Shown here: positions 52,702-61,004 of the stretch, one piece after another | How the letters are laid out: each line of letters begins with the position of its first letter | Numbering within the stretch: position 1 is the first letter of the stretch | From: Paracoccus sp. (in: a-proteobacteria) | GTDB taxonomy: Bacteria; Pseudomonadota; Alphaproteobacteria; Rhodobacterales; Rhodobacteraceae | Length of the DNA stretch: 63,383 nt | Direction: 5' to 3' | Assembly (NCBI RefSeq): GCF_030604785.1 | Contig: NZ_JAUVVF010000002.1 | Location: forward strand, 76,041-139,423 | Made by a program: the position numbers and the translations under genes | Notes under the pieces: model-generated | Told to the model about the DNA's origin: nothing | Seen by the model: the letters and a program-made list of their open reading frames with translations, nothing else | Database searches by the model: none

Positions 52702-52764
52702 ATGATCCTTCACATCGTCCAGCGCCAGGTGCGTCCCCCGATCACTTCCCGGATCGTGGGCTGA
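52702..52764 (+). CDS. Possible 20-residue leader peptide upstream of the patatin gene
   Basis: MILHIVQRQ...SRIVG, 20 codons, with AAAGGAAG about six bases before its ATG. Its TGA is three bases before the patatin-like ATG, which itself has only a weak ribosome site. It could couple or regulate translation of the downstream gene. No family is recognised, and it could be fortuitous. Confidence 0.35.
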   Translation: MILHIVQRQVRPPITSRIVG

Positions 52765-52767
52765 GCG

Positions 52768-53676
52768 ATGCAGACCTGGCTCTGCCTGGCGGGCGGCAAT
52801 GCGCTTGGGGCCTTTCATGCCGGTGCGTGGAAGGCGATCGACGCGGCGGGTCAGAATGTCACCCGCATATCCGGCGCCTCGATCGGCGCCATCGTCGCGG
52901 CCCTGATCGCAGGCAACCCGCCAGAGCGCCGCATCGAGCGGCTGGAGGCGTTTCTGGACGAGATCGCGCAGGCGCCCTTGGCGGGAAGCGGTCGGCGCGG
53001 GCTGGTGGCGGGCACGCTGCTGCTGGGCAATCCGGCGCTTTTCGCCCCCTCGCTGCCCGGTCTGGCCGAGATCGTGCCGGGCATGCCGCCTGACCGCGCC
53101 GCCTTTCATCGCCGCGCGACCCGGCGCCTGCTGGAACGGTATGTCGATTTCGACCGCCTGAACACCGGCGGGATCGAGGTGATCGTAACCGCGACCGATG
53201 CAGAAACGGGCGAGGCGCGAGCCTTCCGCAACACCGACGGGCCGCTGAACGTCGACCACCTGCTGGCCAGCAGCGCCCTGCCCATCCTCTTTCCGCCCGT
53301 CACCGTCGAGGGCCGCCCCTTCGTCGATGCGGGCCTGTCCGAGAACCTGCCGCTGCGCCCGCTGCTCGACCGGCCGGACGAGGCGCTGATCCTGGCCTGC
53401 GATCTCTACAATCCCGTGGGCGCGTTGCGCCAGACGATGGACGGCATCGCGGACAGGGCGCAGGAGCTGGCCTTCGGATGCCAGTCGCGGCATCTGCTGG
53501 CGGCGCTGGACCTGTCGGGCCGGCAAGTGCGGCACATCATCCTGTCGGACCCCAAGGACGACTTCGCGGGCAAGGCCTTCGATTACAGCCGCGCCTCGCT
53601 GCGGCGCAGGCTGCATCTTGGCGAAAGCCAGATGGCGCAGGCGCTGGATGCGATGCTTTCGGACAACCCGACATGA
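52768..53676 (+). CDS. Patatin-like phospholipase
   Basis: 302 residues. Nucleophile Ser38 in GASIG (GxSxG), oxyanion stretch AGGNALGAFHAG near the N-terminus, and catalytic Asp187 in FVDAGLSENLP. Together they form the Ser-Asp dyad of patatin lipid acyl hydrolases. No signal peptide, so it is probably cytosolic or membrane-associated. First full gene of an EcfG-like unit. Confidence 0.9.
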   Translation: MQTWLCLAGGNALGAFHAGAWKAIDAAGQNVTRISGASIGAIVAALIAGNPPERRIERLEAFLDEIAQAPLAGSGRRGLVAGTLLLGNPALFAPSLPGLAEIVPGMPPDRAAFHRRATRRLLERYVDFDRLNTGGIEVIVTATDAETGEARAFRNTDGPLNVDHLLASSALPILFPPVTVEGRPFVDAGLSENLPLRPLLDRPDEALILACDLYNPVGALRQTMDGIADRAQELAFGCQSRHLLAALDLSGRQVRHIILSDPKDDFAGKAFDYSRASLRRRLHLGESQMAQALDAMLSDNPT

Positions 53677-53686
53677 AGGCCACACG

Positions 53687-54871
53687 ATGATCCCTCGCCG
53701 CCTGCATGCCAGCCTCGACGCCCTGTCCGCCGCGCTGCTGATCCTTGCGCCCTCGATGCTGGGGGCCGCGCCGCGCCATCGCAAACGGCTTGCCGCGCTC
53801 GGGCTGGGGGTGGCGGCCTATTCGCTGGCGACATCCTATCGTGGCAGGGCGCGCCGCCCCATCGGGCCGTCGCATCACCGTCTGCTGGACGCGGCGCAGG
53901 GCGCGGCCTGTCTGGGCCTTGCCCGCGACGTCGATGACCCGGCGGGCCGCATGGCGCTGCGGGGCTACGCGGCCTTCTCGATTGCAGTGGCGGCCCTCTC
54001 CTCGCCCTCCGGCCCCGAAGGCGTCACGCTGCCGCCCTGGGCTGCGATGGCGGATCTGCCCGCCGATCTGGCGCTGCTGCGCTGCGGGATCGTGAACGTG
54101 GCCTTCATCGGGCCGCCCGGGGCGGGTGATCGGGGCTGGTTTCTGGTCGATGCCGGGCTGCCGGGATCTGCGCCGGCGATCCTTGCAGCCGCGCGACGGC
54201 GCTTCGGCGCGTCGCGACCGGCGGCGATCCTGCTGACCCATGGCCATTTCGACCATGTCGGCGCCCTGCCCCGTCTGGCCGAGACATGGGACGCCCCGAT
54301 CCTCGCGCACCCGGCCGAGCATCCCTATCTGACCGGGCGTCGCGCCTATCCGCCCCCCGCCCCCGAGGTCGGCGGCGGCATGATGGCCGAGGCTTCAATC
54401 CTGTTTCCGCGCAGCCCCGTGGACCTTTCGCAGAGGCTGCGCGCCCTGCCCGAGGATGGCACCATCCCGGATCTGCCGCACTGGCAGTGGCTGCACATGC
54501 CCGGCCACACGCCCGGCCATGTCTCGTTCTGGCACGAGGACCGCAAGATCCTGATCGGGGGCGACGCCGTCGTCACGACCCGGCAGGAATCGGTTCTGGC
54601 CGCCCTGGCCGCGCCGCCCCATCTGCAGGGCCCGCCCGCCTATTTCACGCCCGACTGGGCAGCGGCCGCAGCCTCGGTCCGTCGGATCGCCGATCTGGCG
54701 CCCACCTGCCTGATCGCAGGCCACGGCCCCGCCCTGGGCGGGACGGCGCTGGTGGCGGCATTGCAGATCCTCGCGTCGGGGTTCGAGACGCGCGGCCTGC
54801 CGCGCCGCAGCCGCTATCTGGACAGGCGGGCGATGCCCGCACCGGGAGGCGCCAGGATGATCGGGCGCTGA
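53687..54871 (+). CDS. Metallo-beta-lactamase-fold hydrolase with N-terminal hydrophobic region
   Basis: 394 residues. Residues 1-110 contain two hydrophobic stretches (about 12-28 and 36-50) and no recognised domain. From about 135 on there is an MBL fold with THGHFDHVG (His185, His187, Asp189, His190), MPGHTPGHVSF and IGGDAV, plus a C-terminal IAGHGP. The substrate is unknown; thiol- and lipid-related ester hydrolases use this fold. Ten bases after the patatin gene. Confidence 0.85.
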   Translation: MIPRRLHASLDALSAALLILAPSMLGAAPRHRKRLAALGLGVAAYSLATSYRGRARRPIGPSHHRLLDAAQGAACLGLARDVDDPAGRMALRGYAAFSIAVAALSSPSGPEGVTLPPWAAMADLPADLALLRCGIVNVAFIGPPGAGDRGWFLVDAGLPGSAPAILAAARRRFGASRPAAILLTHGHFDHVGALPRLAETWDAPILAHPAEHPYLTGRRAYPPPAPEVGGGMMAEASILFPRSPVDLSQRLRALPEDGTIPDLPHWQWLHMPGHTPGHVSFWHEDRKILIGGDAVVTTRQESVLAALAAPPHLQGPPAYFTPDWAAAAASVRRIADLAPTCLIAGHGPALGGTALVAALQILASGFETRGLPRRSRYLDRRAMPAPGGARMIGR

Positions 54872-54875
54872 TCCG

Positions 54876-54900
54876 GGAACAGTTGCGGCCTGTCCCCGTT
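54876..54900 (+). promoter_or_regulatory. EcfG-type promoter of the SDR / cytochrome P450 unit
   Basis: GGAAC (54876-54880), 16-base spacer, CGTT (54897-54900), the fullest match to the consensus in the window. It starts four bases after the MBL-gene stop and 51 bases before the SDR ATG. Confidence 0.77.
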
Positions 54901-54950
54901 CCGTCCCCCTCGCCCGGACTGCTCCGGGCAGCAAGACAACAGGAGAATTC

Positions 54951-55985
54951 ATGGCACGTCAGCCCGTCCCCCGCGCAAGAGGCAAGGTCGTGGTCGTCAC
55001 CGGCGCCTCCAGCGGCATCGGCAGGGCCACGGCCCTCGCCTTCGCGCAAGAGGGCGCGACCCTGGTTCTGGCCGCCCGCGATCAGGCCGCGCTGGACGCG
55101 CTGGCCGTGCGCTGCCGCGATGCGGGGGCACGCGCCATGGCCGTGGCCACGGATATCACCGAGCCCCCGCAAGTGGCGCGCCTGGCCCGCGAGGCGCTGT
55201 CCTTTGCCGGCCGCATCGACATGTGGGTCGCCAATGTCGGCACCGGCGCAGTCGGTCTCTATCACGAGGTTCCGCTGGCCGCGCATGAACGGGTCATCCG
55301 CGCCAACCTGCTGGGCCACATGAACGAGGCGCATAGCGCCATCCCGATCTTCCTGAGGCAGGGACACGGCATCCTCGTGAACATGAACTCGCTCGGCGGT
55401 TTCGCCGCCGTGCCCTTTGCCGCCGCCTACAGCGCCAGCAAGTTCGGCCTGCGCGGATTCTCCGAGGCCCTGCGCGGGGAATTGACGGCTCATCCGCGGA
55501 TTCATGTCTGTGACATCTACCCGTCGTTCGTGGACACGCCGGGCCTTGCCCATGGGGCGAACTATACCGGGCGCGCCCAGTCGGCCCCGCCGCCGGTGTT
55601 GGATGCCCGCCGCGTGGCGGCGGCCGTGCTGCGCCTGATGCGGCATCCGCGCCCCACCACGATGATCGGCGCCCCGACCCGTGCGCTCCGCCTGCTTCAC
55701 GCGATCTCGCCCGAGCTGACCATACGCGCAAGCGCCGCCTTTCTGCGCGGCTACTTCGCGCAGGCGCGCCCGGTCCCGAAGACGGACGGCACGCTGTTCG
55801 CCCCCCCGGCCCGTCCGGGCGGGATCGATGGCGGCCTGCGCAGCCCGCACCGGCAGGGCATGGCCGTGGCGGGCCTGGCTCTTCTCGGCCTGGGCGCGCT
55901 GGCCGTGATCGCGCGGCAGGGACGGCCCCGCCGCAAGTCCGAGGGCGCCCCGCCCTCGCCCTTTTTCCATCAGGAGGACCCATGA
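54951..55985 (+). CDS. Short-chain dehydrogenase with C-terminal membrane segment
   Basis: 344 residues. Classical SDR: VTGASSGIGRATALAFA, N-S-Y-K residues in MNSLGGFA and AAYSASKFGLRG. After residue 290 there is an added tail with a hydrophobic segment (about 302-320) and a basic end, so it is probably membrane-tethered. Retinol/steroid-type SDRs with hydrophobic substrates look similar. AGGAG precedes the ATG; the stop overlaps the P450 start (ATGA). Confidence 0.88.
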   Translation: MARQPVPRARGKVVVVTGASSGIGRATALAFAQEGATLVLAARDQAALDALAVRCRDAGARAMAVATDITEPPQVARLAREALSFAGRIDMWVANVGTGAVGLYHEVPLAAHERVIRANLLGHMNEAHSAIPIFLRQGHGILVNMNSLGGFAAVPFAAAYSASKFGLRGFSEALRGELTAHPRIHVCDIYPSFVDTPGLAHGANYTGRAQSAPPPVLDARRVAAAVLRLMRHPRPTTMIGAPTRALRLLHAISPELTIRASAAFLRGYFAQARPVPKTDGTLFAPPARPGGIDGGLRSPHRQGMAVAGLALLGLGALAVIARQGRPRRKSEGAPPSPFFHQEDP

Positions 55986-57346
55986 ACCCGCCCCTCGACA
56001 GCTTCGCCTCGCCCCATTCCGTCTCGCAGGCCAGTCTTCTCGACACGATGGCTGTGCTCAGGGACGTGGTCCTGCCGACCATGGCGAAGGGGCCGCTGAT
56101 CCGGCGCCGCAAGGTTGTCGGACTGGCCGAGCGGCGCGGTCTCGATGACAAGGCGGTCATCCGCATGCAGAAGCTGCGCGACAAGTACGGGCCGGGCCCG
56201 CTGCTGCTGCGCATCCCGCTGCGCCATCAGGCGGTGATCCTGTCGGCCGACGATGCAAGCCGGATCCTTGACCACGCCCCCGAACCCTTTGCCGCCGCCA
56301 CCATGGAAAAGCGTGCGGCGCTCGGACATTTCCAGCCCGACGGCGTCCTGTCGTCCCATGGCCAGGAACGCGCGATCCGCCGCCGCCTGAACGAGCAAAC
56401 GCTCGAGACGGGCTGCCCCGTGCACGGGATGGCCGATCACTTCGCCCGCATCGCGGACGAGGAGATGGCCGAGGTTGCCGCCATCGCGCTGAAACGAAAC
56501 GAACTGGACTGGGACAGCTTCTTCATCGGCTGGTATCGCATGGTCCGGCGCATCGTTCTGGGGGATGCGGCGCGCGACGACCACGAGTTGACCGACCTGC
56601 TGGAGCAGCTGCGCCGCCGCGCCAATTACGCCTTTCTGCGCCCCAAGGATCGCAAGACCCGCGCGGCGTTCCTGAACCGCCTGCGCCGCTATCTGGATCA
56701 GGCCGATCCGCTCAGCCTTGCCGGCCGCATGGCCGAGGCCTGCACCGATCCCGCCCAGCAGCCGCATCACCAGCTGCCGCAATATCTGTTCGCGTTTGAC
56801 CCGGGCGGTATGGCCAGCTTCCGCACCTTTGCCGTGCTTGCCGCCCATCCCGAGATCGAGGCGAAGGTGCGCCACGAGATCGGCGCCGCCGGCGACGTGC
56901 CGCAGCTGCCGCTGCTCAGGGCGTGCTTCATGGACGTGCTGCGCCTCTGGCCCACCACGCCCGCCATCCTGCGCGAGACGACGCGCATGGTGCGCTGGCA
57001 CAGCGGCCAGCTTGAAAAGGGCACGCAGATCCTGATCTTCGCGCCCTTCCTGCACCGCGACGACAAGACCCTTGCACAGGCGCACCGGCTGGACCCCTCG
57101 CTGTGGCAGCAGGGTAACGAGCGGCCCGATCTGGGCCTCTTGCCGTTCAGCCATGGTCCCGTCATCTGCCCGGCCGTGCGTTTCGTTCCGCTGATCGCCA
57201 CGCTGGCGATGAAGAGCCTTCTGTCCCGCATCCGGCTGACCTTGTCCGAGGATCAGCGCCTGTCGCCGGAACGGCTTCCGGGAACCCTGGACAATTACAC
57301 GCTTCGCTTTTCCGCCAGCGCCGCCGGGCTCGAACCTGCCGGCTAA
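55982..57346 (+). CDS. Divergent cytochrome P450
   Basis: 454 residues. The heme-ligand loop is LLPFSHGPVICPA with Cys396. The K-helix ExxR is DVLR (Asp318, Arg321). The I-helix region AFDPGGMAS lacks the acid-Thr pair used for oxygen activation. These changes suggest a peroxygenase, isomerase or lyase-like P450 rather than a standard monooxygenase. No ferredoxin gene is nearby. AGGAGG lies just before the ATG; coupled to the SDR gene. Confidence 0.85.
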   Translation: MNPPLDSFASPHSVSQASLLDTMAVLRDVVLPTMAKGPLIRRRKVVGLAERRGLDDKAVIRMQKLRDKYGPGPLLLRIPLRHQAVILSADDASRILDHAPEPFAAATMEKRAALGHFQPDGVLSSHGQERAIRRRLNEQTLETGCPVHGMADHFARIADEEMAEVAAIALKRNELDWDSFFIGWYRMVRRIVLGDAARDDHELTDLLEQLRRRANYAFLRPKDRKTRAAFLNRLRRYLDQADPLSLAGRMAEACTDPAQQPHHQLPQYLFAFDPGGMASFRTFAVLAAHPEIEAKVRHEIGAAGDVPQLPLLRACFMDVLRLWPTTPAILRETTRMVRWHSGQLEKGTQILIFAPFLHRDDKTLAQAHRLDPSLWQQGNERPDLGLLPFSHGPVICPAVRFVPLIATLAMKSLLSRIRLTLSEDQRLSPERLPGTLDNYTLRFSASAAGLEPAG

Positions 57347-57415
57347 GGCTGGCGGGGCGAAGGCTTGCAGGCGCAAGGCTCTCCGCGCGCCTGGCTTGAG
57401 CCATGGACCCCCTGA

Positions 57416-58519
57416 TCATTCGATGATCAGATCGGCATGCAGAGCGCCCGCGGTGTGGATCGATTTCAGGATCTCGATCATGTCGCGGGGCCGGACGCCC
57501 AATGCGTTGAGCCCGTCCACCAGATCCCCAAGGCTGACCTCGGAGGACAGTTCGACAAAGCCGATGCCGGGGCGGTTCTCGATCTCGGCACGCGAGCGGG
57601 GAACGGTGACCGTCTCGCCCGCGGCAAAGGGATTGGGCTGCGAGACGACCGGCGCTTCGCTGACCCTGAGGGTGAGACCGCCCTGCGAGACCGCAACGCG
57701 CGAGATGCGGACACGCTCACCCACCACGATGGTTCCGGATTTGTGGTCGATCACCACCTTGGCCCGGTCCTCGGGCTCGATCAGCAGGTTCTCGATCCGG
57801 CCCACGACCCGGGCCGGATTGACCGAGCCCAGATTGCGGAAGTTCACCAGCACCGTCCCGCTGTCCAGGGTGACGGCAAGCTGCCGCTGGAAGTCGCGGT
57901 TGATCGCGTCCTCGACGCGTGTGGCCGTCGTGAAATCCGCGTTTCGCAGCGCGATCCGGATCGTGTCGATCCCGGCAAAGTCGAACTCGACCTCGCGTTC
58001 GACCCTCGCGCCCACCGGGATCTTGCCGGTGGTCGGCACGCCGTCCACGACCCGCGCCCCCTCGCCGGAGGCCGAGACCCCGCCGGCAATGATCGAGCCC
58101 TGCGCCACGGCATAGATGTTCCCGTCGGCCGCCTTCAGGGGCGTCATCACCAGCGTGCCCCCCAAAAGGCTCTTGGCATCGCCGATGGCCGAGACATTGA
58201 CGTCGATCCGGCTGCCCGACCGGGCGAAGGGCGGCAATGTCGCGGTCACGATCACGGCCGCCACGTTCTTCGAGCGCAGCGCCTCGTCGGTGACGTTCAC
58301 GCCGAGACGCTCAAGCAGGCTGGCCAGCATCTCTTCGGTGAAAGGCGCGTTGCGGAAGCTGTCGCCGCTGCCGTCCAGGCCGACCACGAGGCCATAGCCG
58401 ACAAGATCGTTGCCGCGAACCCCGTCGAAATCGGCGAGATCCTTGATCCGCACCGGTATCGCGCCGGCCGAACCTGCGAGGACAAGCGCCACAAGCGTGG
58501 AAAGCACAAATCTGATCAT
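57416..58519 (-). CDS. flgI: Flagellar P-ring protein FlgI
   Basis: 367 residues. A signal peptide (1-19, ...AGSAGA) then the FlgI fold with RIKDLADFDGVRGNDLVGYGLVVGL split around its core, SLLGGTLVMTPLKAADG and a C-terminal VDGLNALGVRPRDMIEILKSI. It forms the periplasmic P ring around the flagellar rod. Its ATG overlaps the flgL stop. The 69 bases between the P450 stop and this gene hold nothing clear. Confidence 0.95.
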   Translation of the reverse strand: MIRFVLSTLVALVLAGSAGAIPVRIKDLADFDGVRGNDLVGYGLVVGLDGSGDSFRNAPFTEEMLASLLERLGVNVTDEALRSKNVAAVIVTATLPPFARSGSRIDVNVSAIGDAKSLLGGTLVMTPLKAADGNIYAVAQGSIIAGGVSASGEGARVVDGVPTTGKIPVGARVEREVEFDFAGIDTIRIALRNADFTTATRVEDAINRDFQRQLAVTLDSGTVLVNFRNLGSVNPARVVGRIENLLIEPEDRAKVVIDHKSGTIVVGERVRISRVAVSQGGLTLRVSEAPVVSQPNPFAAGETVTVPRSRAEIENRPGIGFVELSSEVSLGDLVDGLNALGVRPRDMIEILKSIHTAGALHADLIIE

Positions 58520-59532
58520 CTGAGGAAGTTCACCAGCTTGAGCTTCGACAGCCGCGCCGTGACCGCATAGATGGCCTCGATCTGGTTCTGCACCTCTGAA
58601 AGGGCGGCAGCGGTCTGGAACGGATCCGCCGAGCGCATGTCGTTGCGCCGGGACCCGAGGATCGTCAGCGCCGCGGCATTCGCGCCCTTGGCCTCTTCCA
58701 CGACCTGTTGCGAGGCGCCGACGCGGGCGATCTCGGCGATGACCTGGCGGTCGGCCTCGATGATGCCCGAGCCCGCGCCGATGATCAGCGCCCGCTGCTC
58801 GGCCGGGCGGCCCGCAAGCACGCCCTGCGCGGGCAGGGCCGCGAGCGCAAGCGTCTTGAGAAGGTCGCGCATCTCGGGCGAGGCGGCGGAACTGCGGATG
58901 GCCACGGCGCCGTCGGCGGAAACCGGGATGATCTGCGGCTCGCCGATCGTGCCGCGATAGGCATGATCCAGAAAACCGCCGCCGCCCGGGGGGGCGTCGA
59001 ACCAGTCGCCGACGGCCTGCCGCACGTCATCCGCACCGGTCAGGCCGGATGTCAGCGCCGAGAGCATGGTCATGATCTGCCCTCCCGGCACAAGCGGCGG
59101 CACATCGCTCGCCAGGCCGGAAAGGACAAAGCGCCCCCCAACCGCGCCATTGAGACGCTCGACCACCTGATCCAGCACCGCCGCGGCCCGCTCAGTCCGG
59201 ACCCGCAGCGCGGCCTCGTCATGGGCAAAGAGTTCGGCCGCAAGCTCGACCCCGAGAGGCGACGCGATCTCTCGCGCGCCGGATAGCGCGCTCTGAACGC
59301 CGTCCAGAAGAATCGCCGCATCGTCGACGTTGCGCTGGAACTGCTCGAGGGCGCCGATCCGCGCCTCGATCGCGCCCAGAAGACGGGTATTGCCCTGCAG
59401 CCTCGTCCCGATATCGGCGACCTCTCCGCTGGACAGTTCCTGCGTGAGGGTCTGGAGCGACTGCTTCAGGCGGTTGGTCGCAACGCTTTGCGCGAAGATG
59501 CGGGCTTGGTCTCCGATCGTCGAAATGGCCAT
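58516..59532 (-). CDS. flgL: Flagellar hook-associated protein 3 (FlgL)
   Basis: 338 residues with flagellin-like helical ends: N-terminal QSVATNRLKQSLQTLTQELSSGEVADI split around its core, and C-terminal ALSEVQNQIEAIYAVTARLSKL. FlgL joins hook and filament. It follows flgK by one base. It has no long variable central domain, which separates it from flagellin. Confidence 0.88.
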   Translation of the reverse strand: MAISTIGDQARIFAQSVATNRLKQSLQTLTQELSSGEVADIGTRLQGNTRLLGAIEARIGALEQFQRNVDDAAILLDGVQSALSGAREIASPLGVELAAELFAHDEAALRVRTERAAAVLDQVVERLNGAVGGRFVLSGLASDVPPLVPGGQIMTMLSALTSGLTGADDVRQAVGDWFDAPPGGGGFLDHAYRGTIGEPQIIPVSADGAVAIRSSAASPEMRDLLKTLALAALPAQGVLAGRPAEQRALIIGAGSGIIEADRQVIAEIARVGASQQVVEEAKGANAAALTILGSRRNDMRSADPFQTAAALSEVQNQIEAIYAVTARLSKLKLVNFLR

Positions 59533-59533
59533 C

Positions 59534-60985
59534 TCAGATCCTCAGCAGCTGGTTGATCATGTCATCGAGCGCCCGGATGACGCGCGCATTCGCGGCATAG
59601 GCCTGTTCGTATTGCAGCAGCTTCTGCATCTCGGCATCGCTGTCGACACCGCCGGTCAGCATCCGCTCGCTGATCGTGTTGAGGCGTGCGTTGCGCGCGG
59701 CCAGATCGGCCTCGGAGCCAACGCGTCGGGTGGTCAGGGCCGCCCCGAATTCCGCCAGCCGCTCGGGCAGCGACGCCCGCGCGCCGCCCGGCGGGCCGCC
59801 CGCAGGCGGGCGCACGGCATCCAGGGCCGCCGCCATGGCGTTCAGCCGCGCCGTTTCCGAGACGGGGCCCGCCGCCGGTGCGCCCAATCCCGCACGCAAC
59901 TGCCACAGCGATCCGCCCTGCGCAGGATCGGCCGCCGCATTGATTGCGATGCGGCCCGCCAAGCCCGTGGCCGAGGCCGCTGTCGCAAGCCCTCCCGCAT
60001 CGGTGAACAGGCCCGGACCGCCGGCAAGGGTCGGATCGACCGCCGGATCCGAAAGGCGAGCCTGCAGGTCCAGCGCCAGCAGATCGAGATCGCGCTGCAG
60101 CGCCGGAGCCAGTTCGTCCCGGATGGCGAAATGCCCCGAAAGGCTGCCACCGGCCAGCAACCTCATCTGGCCGGGGTCAAGCGCGGTGCCGTCGACCGAG
60201 ACCAGCGACAGGGGACTTCCGACCGTCATGTGCGCATCGATGACGGGCGCATGCGAAAAGCCCAGCTGCAAGGGCCGCGTGCCGTCCAGAAGCGCCAGAC
60301 CTTCCTGCGTGAAGAGGGCGATCTTGCCGCCGTCGCGGGCGACCTCTTTCAGAGGGACGATGGTCGAGATCCGGTCCACGATCCTCTGGCGCTCATCCAT
60401 CAGGGAGGCCGCGTCCTGGCCCGTGGCCTCGAGCGCCGAGATGCGGCGATTGAGATTTGCCACCTGTTCGAGCCCGTCATTCAGGGCCGCAATCTCCGTG
60501 GCGATCGAGCGGTCGGCCTCGGCCCTGGCGGATTGCAACGCGTCGGTGGCGGTCGTGAAACCCCGCGTCAGATCGGTCGCGGCCCGCAGCACCTGCTGCA
60601 GGCGCAGATCGTCGTCCGGACGCGCGGCGGCCGATGCCAGCGCCGATTGGAACCCGGTCAGACGCGCGGCAAGGCCGCCCGCCTGACCGGGCATGCCGAT
60701 CACCGTCTCGATCGAGGACAGGAAGGCCGCGCGGGTCGCGGCTTCGCCTTGCGCGGCACTTGCCAGCCGGCTTTCCGACAGCATGGACAGGTTCACGGCG
60801 CGGACCACGCCGTCGATCCGCACCCCGCCCAGATTGCCGCCCATGGATTGCGGCGAGATCGCCAGTTCGCGCCGGGCATAGCCGGGCGTCATGACATTTG
60901 CGATATTGGCCGATACCAGCTCGGTCCCGCGCGCGGTGGCGGTCAGGCCGGACATGGCGTTCGACAGGGCGCGGGTGATGCTCAT
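59534..60985 (-). CDS. flgK: Flagellar hook-associated protein 1 (FlgK)
   Basis: 483 residues. N-terminal ALSNAMSGLTATARGTELVSANIAN (rod/hook family motif, split here) and C-terminal EMQKLLQYEQAYAANARVI mark it as a hook-associated rod-type protein. FlgK sits next to FlgL at the hook tip. A 19-base gap separates it from flgE. Confidence 0.92.
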   Translation of the reverse strand: MSITRALSNAMSGLTATARGTELVSANIANVMTPGYARRELAISPQSMGGNLGGVRIDGVVRAVNLSMLSESRLASAAQGEAATRAAFLSSIETVIGMPGQAGGLAARLTGFQSALASAAARPDDDLRLQQVLRAATDLTRGFTTATDALQSARAEADRSIATEIAALNDGLEQVANLNRRISALEATGQDAASLMDERQRIVDRISTIVPLKEVARDGGKIALFTQEGLALLDGTRPLQLGFSHAPVIDAHMTVGSPLSLVSVDGTALDPGQMRLLAGGSLSGHFAIRDELAPALQRDLDLLALDLQARLSDPAVDPTLAGGPGLFTDAGGLATAASATGLAGRIAINAAADPAQGGSLWQLRAGLGAPAAGPVSETARLNAMAAALDAVRPPAGGPPGGARASLPERLAEFGAALTTRRVGSEADLAARNARLNTISERMLTGGVDSDAEMQKLLQYEQAYAANARVIRALDDMINQLLRI

Positions 60986-61004
60986 CTGCGTCTCCGATCA
61001 GGCG

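Noticed and set aside
34007..57346. Idea that the stress block is a prophage or integrated plasmid island
   Set aside because: No integrase, tRNA end, direct repeat boundary, phage structural or plasmid gene is visible, and coding style matches the flanks.
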